53,711 bases of DNA, from NCBI GenBank assembly GCA_002366835.1, contig DFBZ01000118.1:33756-87466 (forward strand), written 5' to 3'. This DNA is from Gammaproteobacteria bacterium UBA3067. Its GTDB lineage: Bacteria; Pseudomonadota; Gammaproteobacteria; Pseudomonadales; UBA3067. The position numbers were made by a program, and so were the translations under genes. Below, one piece after another: positions 16,992-25,842 of this stretch (position 1 is its first letter; each line of letters begins with the position of its first letter). Below the pieces are notes generated by a model. It was not told the origin of the DNA and did not search any database. It worked only from the letters and a program-made list of their open reading frames with translations.

Positions 16992-18218
16992 ATGATAAAA
17001 AACTTACATAACACTTATGTTCGGTTTGCCTTCGCTGCTCCTCTTTTTATTCTCGGAGTATTTTTGCAAGGGTGTAGTCTTCAGCCTTTGATAAAGGAGT
17101 TTTCTGCACCAGAGGGCCCCAGAATTGAGCAGGTGTGGAGCACTCAAGTTGGAGACGGGGTGGGCAAGTATTACTCCAAACTGATGCCCGTCGTAACAGA
17201 AAAAACCATCTATGTCGCCGATACAAAGGGTGTAGTGCTTGCAGTTGACCGGCGAAGCGGGGATGTTGTTTGGAAGAAAGCCCTGGATGTTTCTATCGGT
17301 GGTGGCCTATTTGCGGGTTACGGGTTGGTGTTGTTGGGTAGCAGTGACGGCGAATTATTGGTGCTCGATCAGCGTAACGGTGAAGAGAAGTGGCGCGTTG
17401 GCCTGAGCGGTGAGATTCTTGCTCCCCCTCAGTCTAATGGCAAGTTGGTAGTGGTTCAAACCTCAGACGGTAGTCTTTACGCGCTGGATGCAGCGGCAGG
17501 ACAGCAAAAATGGGTGTACAAAACAGTGGTTCCTGTTCTTAGTTTAAGGGGAACCAGTACACCACACATTATGGAAAACCAGGTTCTTGCTGGCTTTGCC
17601 AATGGTAAGTTCGCCTCCATTTCTCTGGATACCGGAATTCCGAAGTGGGAGGCCGTTGTAGCCTTGCCGCAGGGCCGATCCGAGCTGGAGCGTATTGTTG
17701 ATGTAGATGGGCGCTTCGTGGTTGATGGTGAGATAGCCTATGTGAGTGCATATCAAGGCAAAGTAGTCGCTATTGAGCTTTCCTCTGGGCGAATATTATG
17801 GAATAGAGAGCTATCCAGCCATGTCGGTTTGGAGTCAAGCCTTTCGAATCTCTACCTCACCACATCTTCTGGGGAGTTGTTAGCACTTGATCAAAGTAAC
17901 GGTGTAGAGTTATGGCGACAGGAGAAGTTGCTGGATCGCAAGCCTACTGTACCTGTGAAGATGGGATCGTATTTAGTAGTAGCCGATATAGAGGGGTATC
18001 TGTACTGGATATCGCAAATTGATGGCAAGATAGCAGTCGAACATCGGATAAGTGGTCGTACGGATCGTGAGAACCCTTTAAGCAAGAACAAAGCTGTTTA
18101 TCAGCCCATTACCAGAGAGGCGGGTAACGGCATTAGAACCCCAGTTTCCGTGAAGGGGGACGAGCTCTATCTGCTCAATAATCATGGCGAACTTAAAGCG
18201 CTAAGCTTAATCCAATAG
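16992..18218 (+). CDS. bamB: outer-membrane assembly lipoprotein BamB
   Basis: A lipoprotein of the BAM complex that contacts BamA and helps insert beta-barrel proteins. The lipobox ends at Cys28 (FLQGC). The rest is an eight-bladed propeller of PQQ-like repeats such as VYVADTKGVVLAVDRRSGDVVWK and LLVLDQRNGEEKW. 408 residues, close to the family's length. Neighbours yfgM and der are the classical context. Confidence 0.94.
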   Translation: MIKNLHNTYVRFAFAAPLFILGVFLQGCSLQPLIKEFSAPEGPRIEQVWSTQVGDGVGKYYSKLMPVVTEKTIYVADTKGVVLAVDRRSGDVVWKKALDVSIGGGLFAGYGLVLLGSSDGELLVLDQRNGEEKWRVGLSGEILAPPQSNGKLVVVQTSDGSLYALDAAAGQQKWVYKTVVPVLSLRGTSTPHIMENQVLAGFANGKFASISLDTGIPKWEAVVALPQGRSELERIVDVDGRFVVDGEIAYVSAYQGKVVAIELSSGRILWNRELSSHVGLESSLSNLYLTTSSGELLALDQSNGVELWRQEKLLDRKPTVPVKMGSYLVVADIEGYLYWISQIDGKIAVEHRISGRTDRENPLSKNKAVYQPITREAGNGIRTPVSVKGDELYLLNNHGELKALSLIQ

Positions 18219-18384
18219 TTGGGAAGCACGGCTTTGCTGCAAGTTCGAGGGGTGCCTTCAGGTGCTATGGAAATGCTCAAATTCGTCGTTGATTCTCCTT
18301 AAGTGCATCGTGCGCGTATAATAAAAGGAGGCGCTTATCCCAGTAGTAGAAATGCGCACTTATATTCAAGAGTAACTAATTCAA

Positions 18385-19776
18385 ATGAAACCTGTTATCG
18401 CTATTGTCGGACGCCCCAATGTGGGTAAGTCCACGCTGTTTAACAAGCTCACGCGCAGTCGTGATGCCATCGTGGCAGACTTTTCAGGTTTAACACGAGA
18501 TCGCCAATACGGTGAGGGTAGTGTTGGTGAGCGGCACTTTATTGCTATCGATACCGGCGGGTTGGCAGAAGAAGAGCACCTAGTCGATAACCTTATGGTG
18601 CAGCAATCCTTTGCAGCAATAGAAGAAGCGGATGTCGTTCTTTTTGTCGTAGATGCTAAAGCTGGTGTGATGGCTGGAGACCTCAGTATTGCGAAACGGC
18701 TGCGTGGAATAGAGGGTAAAGCGGTTTACCTTGTGGCCAACAAATCCGATGGTCTTGATACCGATGTGGCGTTGGCTGAGTTTTATAGTCTTGGGCTCGG
18801 TGATCCCATTGCCACAGCGGCAGCCCACAATCGAGGCGTAAACACGCTGATCGAATATGTGCTGGATGCCTTGCCAGTTGTTGATGAGCCTGATGAAGAC
18901 GAAGTAAAAGGCCCTAAAATTGCGATATTAGGGCGCCCCAATGTTGGTAAATCTACACTCGTGAATCGCATGCTTGGTGAGGAGCGTGTGGTGGTATTCG
19001 ATATGCCCGGAACCACCCGTGACTCCATCTACATCCCCTATGAGCGCAATGGTAAACCCTATACATTGATCGATACCGCCGGCGTGCGGCGTCGAGGCAG
19101 GGTTAAAGAAACCATTGAAAAGTTTTCGGTGATTAAAGCCCTTCAGGCGATTGATGATGCGAATGTGGTTGTTTTGGTGCTGGATGCCAGCGAGGGAATC
19201 GTCGATCAGGATCTTCACCTTTTGGGTTTTGCCCTGGAGCGGGGGCGCTCCATCGTAATAGCCATTAACAAATGGGATGGCCTGGAGTCATCCCACAAAG
19301 AAAGGGTAAAAAGTGAAGTAAGGAGGCGTTTACAGTTTGTTGAATACGCAAAAGTACACTTTATATCCGCGTTGCACGGTACGGGTGTGGGAGAGTTATA
19401 CGGTTCAATTGACAAGGCCTATATTTCCGCCAACATGAAAGTAAGTGCTTCACTGCTTACGCGCTATCTGGAAGATGCCGTTGCCGCACATCAACCACCG
19501 GCAATCAATGGGCGGCGCATTAAGCTTCGCTTTGCACATTTTGGCGGCACTAACCCACCGAGCATTATAATACACGGAAACAAAACAGAGAGCGTTCCAG
19601 AAAGTTACCGGCGCTATCTTGAAAATAGCTTCAGAAAAGCACTTAAGATGGTGGGAACGCCGATACGAATTAGTTTTAAAACAGGTGATAATCCCTACGG
19701 AAGTAGAAAGAGCAAGTTAACGCCCAGGCAAGAATTCACTAAAAAGAGGCTGGATAAAAGAGACGCAAAACATTAA
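18385..19776 (+). CDS. der: GTPase Der (EngA)
   Basis: An essential tandem GTPase required for 50S subunit maturation. Two G domains are visible: G1 motifs GRPNVGKS at 9-16 and 183-190, G3 motifs DTGG and DTAG, and G4 motifs NKSD and NKWD. The KH-like C-terminal domain covers about 360-440. 463 residues, standard length. Confidence 0.97.
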   Translation: MKPVIAIVGRPNVGKSTLFNKLTRSRDAIVADFSGLTRDRQYGEGSVGERHFIAIDTGGLAEEEHLVDNLMVQQSFAAIEEADVVLFVVDAKAGVMAGDLSIAKRLRGIEGKAVYLVANKSDGLDTDVALAEFYSLGLGDPIATAAAHNRGVNTLIEYVLDALPVVDEPDEDEVKGPKIAILGRPNVGKSTLVNRMLGEERVVVFDMPGTTRDSIYIPYERNGKPYTLIDTAGVRRRGRVKETIEKFSVIKALQAIDDANVVVLVLDASEGIVDQDLHLLGFALERGRSIVIAINKWDGLESSHKERVKSEVRRRLQFVEYAKVHFISALHGTGVGELYGSIDKAYISANMKVSASLLTRYLEDAVAAHQPPAINGRRIKLRFAHFGGTNPPSIIIHGNKTESVPESYRRYLENSFRKALKMVGTPIRISFKTGDNPYGSRKSKLTPRQEFTKKRLDKRDAKH

Positions 19777-19793
19777 GAGCACGCAACGTGCTC
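19777..19793. terminator. hairpin between der and the convergent 19813 gene
   Basis: GAGCACG, a three-base loop, CGTGCTC: a perfect 7-bp stem directly after the der stop codon. There is no immediate T run on either strand, so it could be a weak bidirectional terminator or only a 3'-end stabiliser. Confidence 0.45.
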
Positions 19794-19812
19794 ACTTTGG
19801 ATGGTTTGTATT

Positions 19813-20115
19813 TTATTTCTTTTTCAGCACAGTATGTATAACCTTGTTGTGCTCGAAATATACTGAGTAGCGGTCATAATGCCATACGGCAATAGGTGGC
19901 TCCCCAATGGCTGCTTCCTTTCTAGTGGGTTCGCCGAGTTTTTGGGCTACATATTCCTTGCTGACGCCATTTTTAGGCAGGGCAAGGTGCTTAAGGTCGG
20001 CGCTCTGTTGTGAAACACTGGTGGTTCTTATCTCTGCTGATACCAATCCGCTGATTGGTAGCGCTATCACTGAAAAGAGTAATCCGGCAGCTAAATACTT
20101 AAGAAACTTTCTCAT
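19813..20115 (-). CDS. small exported protein with a BamE/SmpA-like pattern
   Basis: A 100-residue protein with a signal peptide cleaved near VSA at 25-27. The mature region GVSKEYVAQKLGEPTRKEAAIGEPPIAVWHY followed by YSVYFEHNKVIHTVLK resembles the BamE/OmlA fold, in which a small helix-sheet unit has a conserved LGEP turn and a WxYxxxxVYFxxxxV strand pair. It has no lipobox cysteine, so it is probably periplasmic. I recall similar conserved hypotheticals in gammaproteobacteria; function unknown. It is convergent with der. Confidence 0.75.
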   Translation of the reverse strand: MRKFLKYLAAGLLFSVIALPISGLVSAEIRTTSVSQQSADLKHLALPKNGVSKEYVAQKLGEPTRKEAAIGEPPIAVWHYDRYSVYFEHNKVIHTVLKKK

Positions 20116-20428
20116 AACTTCTCCCCTTTAAAATCTAGTGTTCTTTTATTAAGGCTAGCACAACATGTCTGCTATGCCGGATTTAGGCCGGTCGTGAAAA
20201 TGAGGTTTCACCTGAATAAAGCAGATGCAGCCTATGCCTGGTATTTAGAGATAGAGGCAAGCTTCAAAACTGTTAACGTGATCACAAGAAGCAATAAGCC
20301 AACGTTCTGTTACCTTGTTTTACCAAAATGGAATTTCTTTCTTACTAGCCTTAATTAGGGAATAGGTATAGACACCCAGACTTTGATTTGATGCCTGTTG
20401 TAGCTTTTATAGACTGAAGGTTAGGTAT
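20116..20428. other. 313-bp gap, no convincing gene
   Basis: Divergent promoter space between 19813 (leftward) and 20429 (rightward). An ATG-started 52-codon frame at 20200-20358 is open but has no ribosome site and no recognisable pattern, so it is not called. Confidence 0.5.
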
Positions 20429-20992
20429 ATGTTTTTCCGAATTTCTGCTGTATGTTTTAGTTTTTATCTCGTTGCTTCAATTGCCAATGCGCAGGACTCT
20501 TTTGAATCTTCCCGGTGTGATAGCAGTGTCATTCAGTACGCTTGGGAGAAAAAATATGGCGACATCCATCGTACCAATTCAAGTGGTAAGACCTTATTTA
20601 AAGAGGCAACCGACTTTATGCTTGCGGCGGCAGAAAGCGGAGACAAACTGTGCTCTGAGGCCTACTTACTAGTTGTCGAATATATTCTTACTACCCCAAA
20701 CCTTGATGCACGCAAGCGCGGGGAACATGAAGACTATCTGGTTCAGCAAATTACTGCTAAGAACAACACGTTAACCCCATTGCTATGGGAGTTAATTGAA
20801 AATGCTCCTACGGTAAGTGCTTTATGGGCAGAGTACGAAAAATATAATGAAAATATTGGCACTTTGCAGCTTGAATACGATGCGCTTGCAAGCTCAATGG
20901 TAATCAACTACTGCACCAACGATTATCAATACAATAAGCACGGCGGTGACTATGATAGCTATATGAAAGCATGCGTCAGTAGTTGGCAATAA
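20429..20992 (+). CDS. hypothetical secreted protein
   Basis: 187 residues with a signal peptide cleaved after ANA (about 21). The mature protein has four or five cysteines (SSRCDSSVIQYAW, DKLCSEAYLLV, NYCTNDYQYN, KACVSSW), which could form disulfides in the periplasm. It looks alpha-helical, with a repeated scaffold of acidic helices. No family recognised. Start ATG with AGGTATAT upstream. It stands alone at the edge of a degraded region. Confidence 0.65.
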   Translation: MFFRISAVCFSFYLVASIANAQDSFESSRCDSSVIQYAWEKKYGDIHRTNSSGKTLFKEATDFMLAAAESGDKLCSEAYLLVVEYILTTPNLDARKRGEHEDYLVQQITAKNNTLTPLLWELIENAPTVSALWAEYEKYNENIGTLQLEYDALASSMVINYCTNDYQYNKHGGDYDSYMKACVSSWQ

Positions 20993-21138
20993 GCTTCGTT
21001 TACGCCTCAGTTATTTAAGCATTTTAATCCAAGTGCTAAAATAACCCTTCTCTTTATATGGCATTTTTCTGACCTGGCACAATTTGGCAACCCTTCCTGA
21101 TTAGCTCTTTTCGCACACAATTTTAATTCGGGATGATA

Positions 21139-21822
21139 ATGAGGCCTGAGCAGCTCCTTCCCGCCGGTTTGCTTAAAATGATGGATTACGCCTTTGCTTA
21201 CGGCGCGGATGCTATTAAGGCGGTACCTTCCAAAGGGCACCTGGTTTTCTGACCTCACTGATAGACAACTACAAAGCATAATCGATACAATCAATAATCG
21301 CCCTAGAAAAATCTTAAATTATTTGAAACTAGCAGAGGTCTATTACGGCTGAAGTAGCGGTGCACTTGGAAGTTGAATTCTCCTTATAGCTTACTGGTTT
21401 GTAATAATGAGTTTAACCGTATCGAAAACCTCAGTGCAGCGGCTGAAAAAGCACATGCTTTAGTGAAGCAGCTATATCTCGCCTGCAACCTGGCTCCCCA
21501 CAATGACAAGGTGCGTTCCTTTGTGCGGGATATGCAAGAGGTGCTCACCATCAAGCCGGATGCATTAATCATGTCTGACCCGGGGTTAATCATGCTGGTA
21601 AGAGAAAACTGGCCAGATATTCCCGTGAAACTCTCCGTGCAAGCGAATGCAGTAAATTATGCCACGGTAAAATTCATCGTTAAATAAACGAAAAATATAA
21701 AGGGCGAAGCTATCAATGTTACCCCAGGTCCTGGCCATAAAGTAGGAATAAAAATACCGCCATCTGCTGATGTATCTATGGGCTTATTAATGAAAACGCT
21801 AGAGCATTCTATATCGAGCTGA
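21139..21822 (+). pseudogene. degraded trhP/yegQ (U32-family tRNA hydroxylation protein)
   Basis: The pieces align to E. coli TrhP/YegQ in order. 21139-21225 gives PEQLLPAGLLKMMDYAFAYG, corresponding to PELLSPAGTLKNMRYAFAYG. 21376-21684 gives NNEFNRIENL and DALIMSDPGLIMLVRENW with SVQANAVNYATVKF. 21706-21798 gives KGEAINVTPGPGHKVGIKIP and GLLMKTL, the family C-terminus. Between the first two pieces lies an IS30-type transposase remnant. Between the last two, about 270 codons, including the catalytic and Cys-rich centre, are deleted, and a TAA sits at 21685-21687. U32 family members such as TrhP support prephenate-dependent 5-hydroxyuridine formation at tRNA position 34. This copy cannot work. 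Confidence 0.88.
21229..21372 (+). mobile_element. 3' remnant of an IS30-family transposase gene inside trhP
   Basis: The frame 21230-21349 reads PKGTWFSDLTDRQLQSIIDT followed by INNRPRKILNYLKLAEVYYG. This is the characteristic C-terminal stretch of IS30-family DDE transposases (FPKGT, then NxRPRK, then a xPxEVF-like end). One base is missing just upstream, breaking FPKGT. Only about 140 bp of the element survives and no clear inverted repeats are visible. It splits the trhP reading frame near codon 30, so IS30 insertion followed by deletion is the simplest history. Confidence 0.75.
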
Positions 21823-21965
21823 AGCTTGGAGTTCTGTTATTTTTCGATTATAAATAAGCGCATAACTGGAACGGGCAGAAAAGAAGGTTATTTTTAGCTG
21901 CTCGTTCTAAGTTTAGAGTGCCATTAATATAAGATATTTTACCGTTCTGACAAGAGGTTAAAACT

Positions 21966-22811
21966 GTGCCCGTTTCGAATATTCTAATAGCCGGTTGTGG
22001 CGACGTGGGCTTGCGCTTGGGTCTGCGTTTAAATGATGCGGGTTGTAAAGTGTGGGGTATGCGCAGAGATAGCGTTAAGCTGCCAGGGTGCATCCAGGGC
22101 ATTGCTGCTGACCTTGCTGTAAAAAATCATTTTCCGGTATTGCCCAAGTATCTCGACGCCGTGGTTTATTGCGCGGCAGCGGGTGAGCGGTCTGAAGAAG
22201 CTTATCGTCGTACGTACTTATTGGGCTTAAAAAATATTCTTCACCAAATACACACTCAAAACATCCCTATTAAACGTTTTCTATTTACTTCCAGTACAGC
22301 GGTTTATCAGCAAAGCGCAGGCGAATGGGTGGATGAAGATTCAGCTACCCAGCCAAGTAGTTTTTCAGGGAGAATTATGTTGGAGGCTGAGCAGTGTTTA
22401 GCGCATAGTGGTTTAGAGTATGCCAATGTGCGTTTTGGCGGAATTTATGGCCCTGGCCGCATGCAGTTTTTACAGTCTGTGCGAGAGGAGAGGGTGAGGG
22501 TGTGTGAGAATTTTCCCCAATACACCAACCGTATTCACAGCGATGATTGTGCCGGGGTATTGCAGCACCTTCTACAAATAGATACCCTGGAAAGTAGCTA
22601 TGTTGCGGTGGATTGTGCGCCGGTTAGCAAACAAGAAGCGTCTGACTGGATGGCTGGAGAATTGGGTGTTTGTCTTCCTGCACGCGTGGAGCAGGGCGAA
22701 ATAAAAGGGGGGCAGAATAAGCGATGTAGTAATGCACGTTTACTGCAGTCGGGTTATCAGTTTTTGCACCCCGATTACCGGGTGGGTTATGGTGAGCTGT
22801 TAGGCTTGTAG
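21966..22811 (+). CDS. NAD(P)-dependent SDR/epimerase-type protein, YeeZ-like
   Basis: An extended short-chain dehydrogenase/reductase of 281 residues. The Rossmann motif is near the N-terminus (ILIAGCGDVGLRLGLRL). A TSSTAVYQQSAGEWVDEDS stretch carries the SDR Ser/Tyr region, and RFGGIYGPGR follows. This resembles YeeZ-type epimerase-like proteins of gammaproteobacteria, whose substrate is unknown. Start GTG at 21966 with AAGAGG 8 bases upstream. It is the first intact gene after the degraded trhP. Confidence 0.82.
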   Translation: MPVSNILIAGCGDVGLRLGLRLNDAGCKVWGMRRDSVKLPGCIQGIAADLAVKNHFPVLPKYLDAVVYCAAAGERSEEAYRRTYLLGLKNILHQIHTQNIPIKRFLFTSSTAVYQQSAGEWVDEDSATQPSSFSGRIMLEAEQCLAHSGLEYANVRFGGIYGPGRMQFLQSVREERVRVCENFPQYTNRIHSDDCAGVLQHLLQIDTLESSYVAVDCAPVSKQEASDWMAGELGVCLPARVEQGEIKGGQNKRCSNARLLQSGYQFLHPDYRVGYGELLGL

Positions 22812-22845
22812 CCTAAGTGTAGAATCACCGGTCGACAAGGTTTCT

Positions 22846-22865
22846 CCAATATTATGGGATATTGG
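22846..22865. terminator. hairpin after the YeeZ-like gene
   Basis: CCAATAT, a six-base loop, ATATTGG: a perfect 7-bp stem 35 bases after the stop codon, without a T run. Weak terminator candidate. Confidence 0.35.
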
Positions 22866-22883
22866 GGTGAGTTATTTATTCTT

Positions 22884-22897
22884 TTGATTCAGATCAA
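22884..22897 (+). promoter_or_regulatory. perfect Fnr/Anr box
   Basis: TTGATTCAGATCAA matches the Fnr/Anr consensus TTGAT-N4-ATCAA at all ten defined positions. It lies 65 bases upstream of the 22962 gene. A TATAAC box at 22928-22933 would put the site about 49 bases before the start of transcription; a closer, weaker -10 is also possible. It predicts oxygen-responsive control of the downstream gene. Confidence 0.65.
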
Positions 22898-22961
22898 GCA
22901 AAATATTTTTGTCTAAGCCTATGTTTGTATAACTTATAAATTTTTTAGATTGAGGTAAAAC

Positions 22962-23420
22962 ATGCGATTTAAACGGGTTGAAGATATTCTGGCGTGGGTG
23001 GTGCAGTTTCATGCCGACCTAGAGAAGCACTACCGCGAGCTAGAGGAAGGTAATGCCAGAGAGAGGGCCGTTATGTTGCTGGATTATTTAGCGGATCATC
23101 AGCAGGCATTAGGTGAGGCAACTGAAAAATTTAAAGGGGATGCTTCCTCGCAGTTATTAGACACCTGGTTTAATCAAACTCCAGAAGTAAATGGTTCAGA
23201 AAAGCTTGCATCGCTCGCTAGCCGTGTTTCTGGAGCCAGTACTTCCGAAGTGGTGCTTATCGCTATAGAGTGCCATGACCTGCTTATTCAGATGTATCAG
23301 GGCCTCCAGAACGAGAGTGATGTGCAATCGGTAAAGGATTTATTTCAAACACTGATTGCTATGGAAGAACACGAAAAATTGCGCATGGTGCGTGATGCTG
23401 GGCGGCTGGAGGATCTTTAG
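22962..23420 (+). CDS. helical protein of unknown function, possibly ferritin-like
   Basis: 152 residues, predicted as four long helices. His/Glu residues recur on helix faces: FHADLEKHYRELEE, LADHQQAL, IECHDLLIQMYQ and MEEHEKLRMV. That spacing resembles ferritin/rubrerythrin or hemerythrin-like diiron bundles, but the exact ExxH pattern is not complete, so metal binding is inference. I recall similar short gammaproteobacterial proteins without a function. A perfect Fnr/Anr box lies upstream, which fits a role under low oxygen. Confidence 0.7.
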   Translation: MRFKRVEDILAWVVQFHADLEKHYRELEEGNARERAVMLLDYLADHQQALGEATEKFKGDASSQLLDTWFNQTPEVNGSEKLASLASRVSGASTSEVVLIAIECHDLLIQMYQGLQNESDVQSVKDLFQTLIAMEEHEKLRMVRDAGRLEDL

Positions 23421-23734
23421 AGTGCCTCTGTCAAAAATCTTCAGTCAGAATCTATTCAAATAACACATCTTGTACTCAATGTGCTTTTCGGGGCTGGCAC
23501 TCGCTGGCTGTAGGCTGTCTCACGAAGTGCATTGAACTAAGTGGTCGCTTGTGCCTACCCCTGTGCTATTCATCTAAACTATCTTTAAAAGCCAGCTCTT
23601 GTGATGAGTGAAACACTCCCTATCTCTTAATTCTTTACCAAAACATCCAAAGTGTATTTGAGAGTTGTTTTATTTTCAGGTATACAGAATCTAACGTTAG
23701 TCATTCTAGTTTACACATTTGGTAGGTCGTGAAA
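23421..23734. other. 314-bp gap, nothing identified
   Basis: Stop-rich in all frames. GTAGGC at about 23511 and GCCTAC at about 23555 could pair over a long loop, but this is not distinctive. Confidence 0.5.
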
Positions 23735-24094
23735 ATGAAGGTGAGTTTTACTCAGTTAATGATTGGGTGTTCCGTTTTGTTTTTATTGTCGTCGAATGGT
23801 ATCGCGGCTGAGTTGCGGGGCAGGGTTTACTCTTCTGATTCAAGGCCTATTCCTGAGAATGCGGAAATTCGTGTTTTTTGTGGGGAGGGTTCCTATCAAA
23901 CAAAAATAGCTCCTAACGGTAGTTTTAGTATCCGCTTGATTCCTTCAAAAACTGCCTGCCGCTATCAGCTTTGGTATTCAGACAATCTTCAATCTGAATC
24001 GATTCCTTTAAATTTTTTATCAGCAAGCAGTATTGTGAAGATTAATACCAAGGTAATTGTACATAACGAGCGCCTTATTCTGCTAAAACGTTAG
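23735..24094 (+). CDS. hypothetical exported protein, carboxypeptidase-regulatory-like fold
   Basis: About 120 residues. A signal peptide is cleaved after GIAA, then a short beta domain starts ELRGRVYSSDSRPIPENAEI and contains APNGSFSIRL. The GxV-xSxxxxPIPxAxI pattern followed by G-x-F resembles carboxypeptidase-regulatory-like (transthyretin-type) modules. Two cysteines (VFCGEG, TACRYQ) could be bridged. ATG 23735 is preferred over GTG 23729 for ribosome-site spacing (AGG at 23724). The membrane protein downstream starts 23 bases later, so they may be co-transcribed. Confidence 0.6.
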   Translation: MKVSFTQLMIGCSVLFLLSSNGIAAELRGRVYSSDSRPIPENAEIRVFCGEGSYQTKIAPNGSFSIRLIPSKTACRYQLWYSDNLQSESIPLNFLSASSIVKINTKVIVHNERLILLKR

Positions 24095-24117
24095 ACTCTG
24101 ATTCCCTAGAGGCGAAG

Positions 24118-25163
24118 ATGGCAAGCAAACAACCCAACGATAATGATCGAGATTGGCTAGATACTTTGATCAAGGTATTAACGCCCGTAATAGTGGGTCT
24201 TGTTGTGGCTTATGTGGGTTACCTGAGTAACAAAACGCTTTCAGAAGTCAGTAGTAAGCAAGAGAGTGCGCGGCTGGTTACTGAGCTGCAAGTTCGACGA
24301 GAACAATCAGAAAGTGAGCTGCGTAAAGATATTTTTAATCAAACCCTGAAAACATTTTTATTAGAAAATGCACAACTCGCGCAAGACTATTCCAAGCAGA
24401 TATTGCGTTTGGAACTCTTGGCGCTGAACTTTGGTGATTCCCTTAGCCTCTCTCCGCTGTTTCATGAGTTACACCGTGATTTGGATCAGCTTTCGGTGTC
24501 TGTAGATAAGAACCCTAGCGATAAAAAGCAATCTGAAACCTTAAAGAAGCGTTTAACCAGCCTTTCTAAACGCGTCGCAAGTGCCCAGCTTTCATCGGTG
24601 CTTCAGCATGGGCAGTCGATTCAAATCCGAATTCCTCTCGGAGACAATATTAATAAAGAAGAATGCCGTATTTTTTCTCAGAATGCTGGGGAATACAAAT
24701 GGCCCGATGACGAGGTTGCAGCAGACTTTGGTGATACCGAGGGCTTAGAAGACGCGCTGATTGAGGAAATTGCACTAAGGGGTTGGTCGAGGTCGATGGT
24801 GTTATGCGTCATGTATCCATGTCATTTTCTGAATTTGATATGTGTGCGCGAACGATCCAGGTTTCCCTTTCTATTGGAGAGGGAGAGGGCGCCTCAGAAG
24901 ACGTATCCGAAACAGAGGGGATGGACAAGCACATCTACCGTGAATTTCGTTTGGATTTTTTTAACTTCCCAAAAGTTGATAATACCCGACTTGGGCATAA
25001 CCAACGTTTTGCCATGATGATTGAAGACTTCCATGTGGGTGATTTTCCACACGTTGTGATTACCAGCGTTATTTTTCCTGCCGAGTATGCCAGTATGCGT
25101 GACGCGCCAAGCATGGAAGAAGCGCTGCGGCTTCTGGAAACAAGTTTTTCTGAAAAAAGTTAG
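24118..25163 (+). pseudogene. membrane-anchored coiled-coil protein, split by a -1 frameshift
   Basis: The first frame (24118 to about 24780) encodes a short cytoplasmic start, one TM segment (about 18-37, VLTPVIVGLVVAYVGYLSN) and a coiled coil (about 40-75 and 140-170). Coding-like sequence then continues in the -1 frame to the stop at 25163 (LVEVDGVMRHVSMSFSEFD onward, with DFFNFPKVDNTRLGHNQRFA). The join is the run AGGGG at 24778-24782; one extra G would give an intact protein of about 348 residues. A stop in the -1 frame at 24762-24764 limits how early the shift can be. Either a young mutation or a one-base sequence error. No family recognised. Confidence 0.7.
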
Positions 25164-25558
25164 GGTTTCTATAAATCAGTAGTGCTTTTGGAGCTATTAT
25201 TCGAGCTGTTTACATTAGACCTGTTGTCGCGTTTATAGCTTATATGCTAGCCACCCCCCCTCTGACCATTAAACAAACGCCTTGTTATTTTGCTTATATT
25301 GAGTGTGAATATTACCGTTACTCAACGTTGGCTTGTGTGATATACGTCAAGAAATAATCCCTGAAAACAGAATACGCTTATTATAGATGTTAGAAAATGT
25401 TTGGGTGGGTATCTTCTGATCCCGCAGGTTTTTATTTGAGCTTGTAGGCGCAAAGATAGGCCCGTCAGTTTGAATTTTATCGAGTATGAAATTGATTTGT
25501 AATTAGAATAGGGTAGTTGAAAACTGGCCCTTGAATAGTCCCTAGTTCACTATACAGT
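25164..25558. other. 395-bp gap, no gene seen
   Basis: AT-rich and stop-rich on both strands. It probably held the lost 5' part of the truncated gene at 25559, but no matching peptide could be read. Confidence 0.5.
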
Positions 25559-25836
25559 ATGTGTGATCAGGCCGTTGGTGGTGTGCGGCGCGACTGGCGA
25601 GGTTTATCGACGGGTGAGCAGGCCTTGGTTATTACTCAAACGGCGCTCATTAGTGGCAGTGCGCTAACGGCTGACAGCAGCCAGTCTGCGGTATTGGGAC
25701 TGATTCAGGACAGGGGTTTAGCGGTTCCAGGTATAGAGGGGCGCACGTTTCATTTTAATGCGACTGGGCCAACTGTTCTGTGGATTTTACCAAAAATGTT
25801 GGGCAGTTTTTGCCACCCTCTCTAGGATTTTGGTAG
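25559..25836 (+). pseudogene. truncated, frameshifted C-terminal gene fragment
   Basis: Residues such as RDWRGLSTGEQALVITQTAL, then RGLAVPGIEGRTFHFNATGP look like the C-terminal part of a larger protein, with no plausible N-terminus. As written the frame ends at 25825. A one-base shift near 25768 gives SVDFTKNVGQFLPPSLGFW, ending at 25836, a more natural tail. The pattern (LST-E-LVIT--ALI, then -PVPG--G, then F--N-TGP and LPPSLGF) resembles tails I associate with DUF4157/eCIS-linked proteins, but this is weak memory-based recognition. It ends 6 bases before the amidase gene, suggesting an old operon. Confidence 0.5.
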
Positions 25837-25842
25837 CCAACT

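Noticed and set aside
20190..20358. 52-codon ORF, and a 14-base string GGTCGTGAAAATGA shared with 23726
   Set aside because: No ribosome site or conserved pattern; the shared string is too short to call a repeat family.
21007..21294. 95-codon minus-strand frame
   Set aside because: It is the antisense of the trhP N-terminal block and the IS30 remnant, which have real protein matches on the plus strand.
24778..24786. Programmed -1 frameshift in the coiled-coil gene
   Set aside because: The sequence does not form an X-XXY-YYZ slippery heptamer, and no downstream pseudoknot was evident; mutation or read error is simpler.
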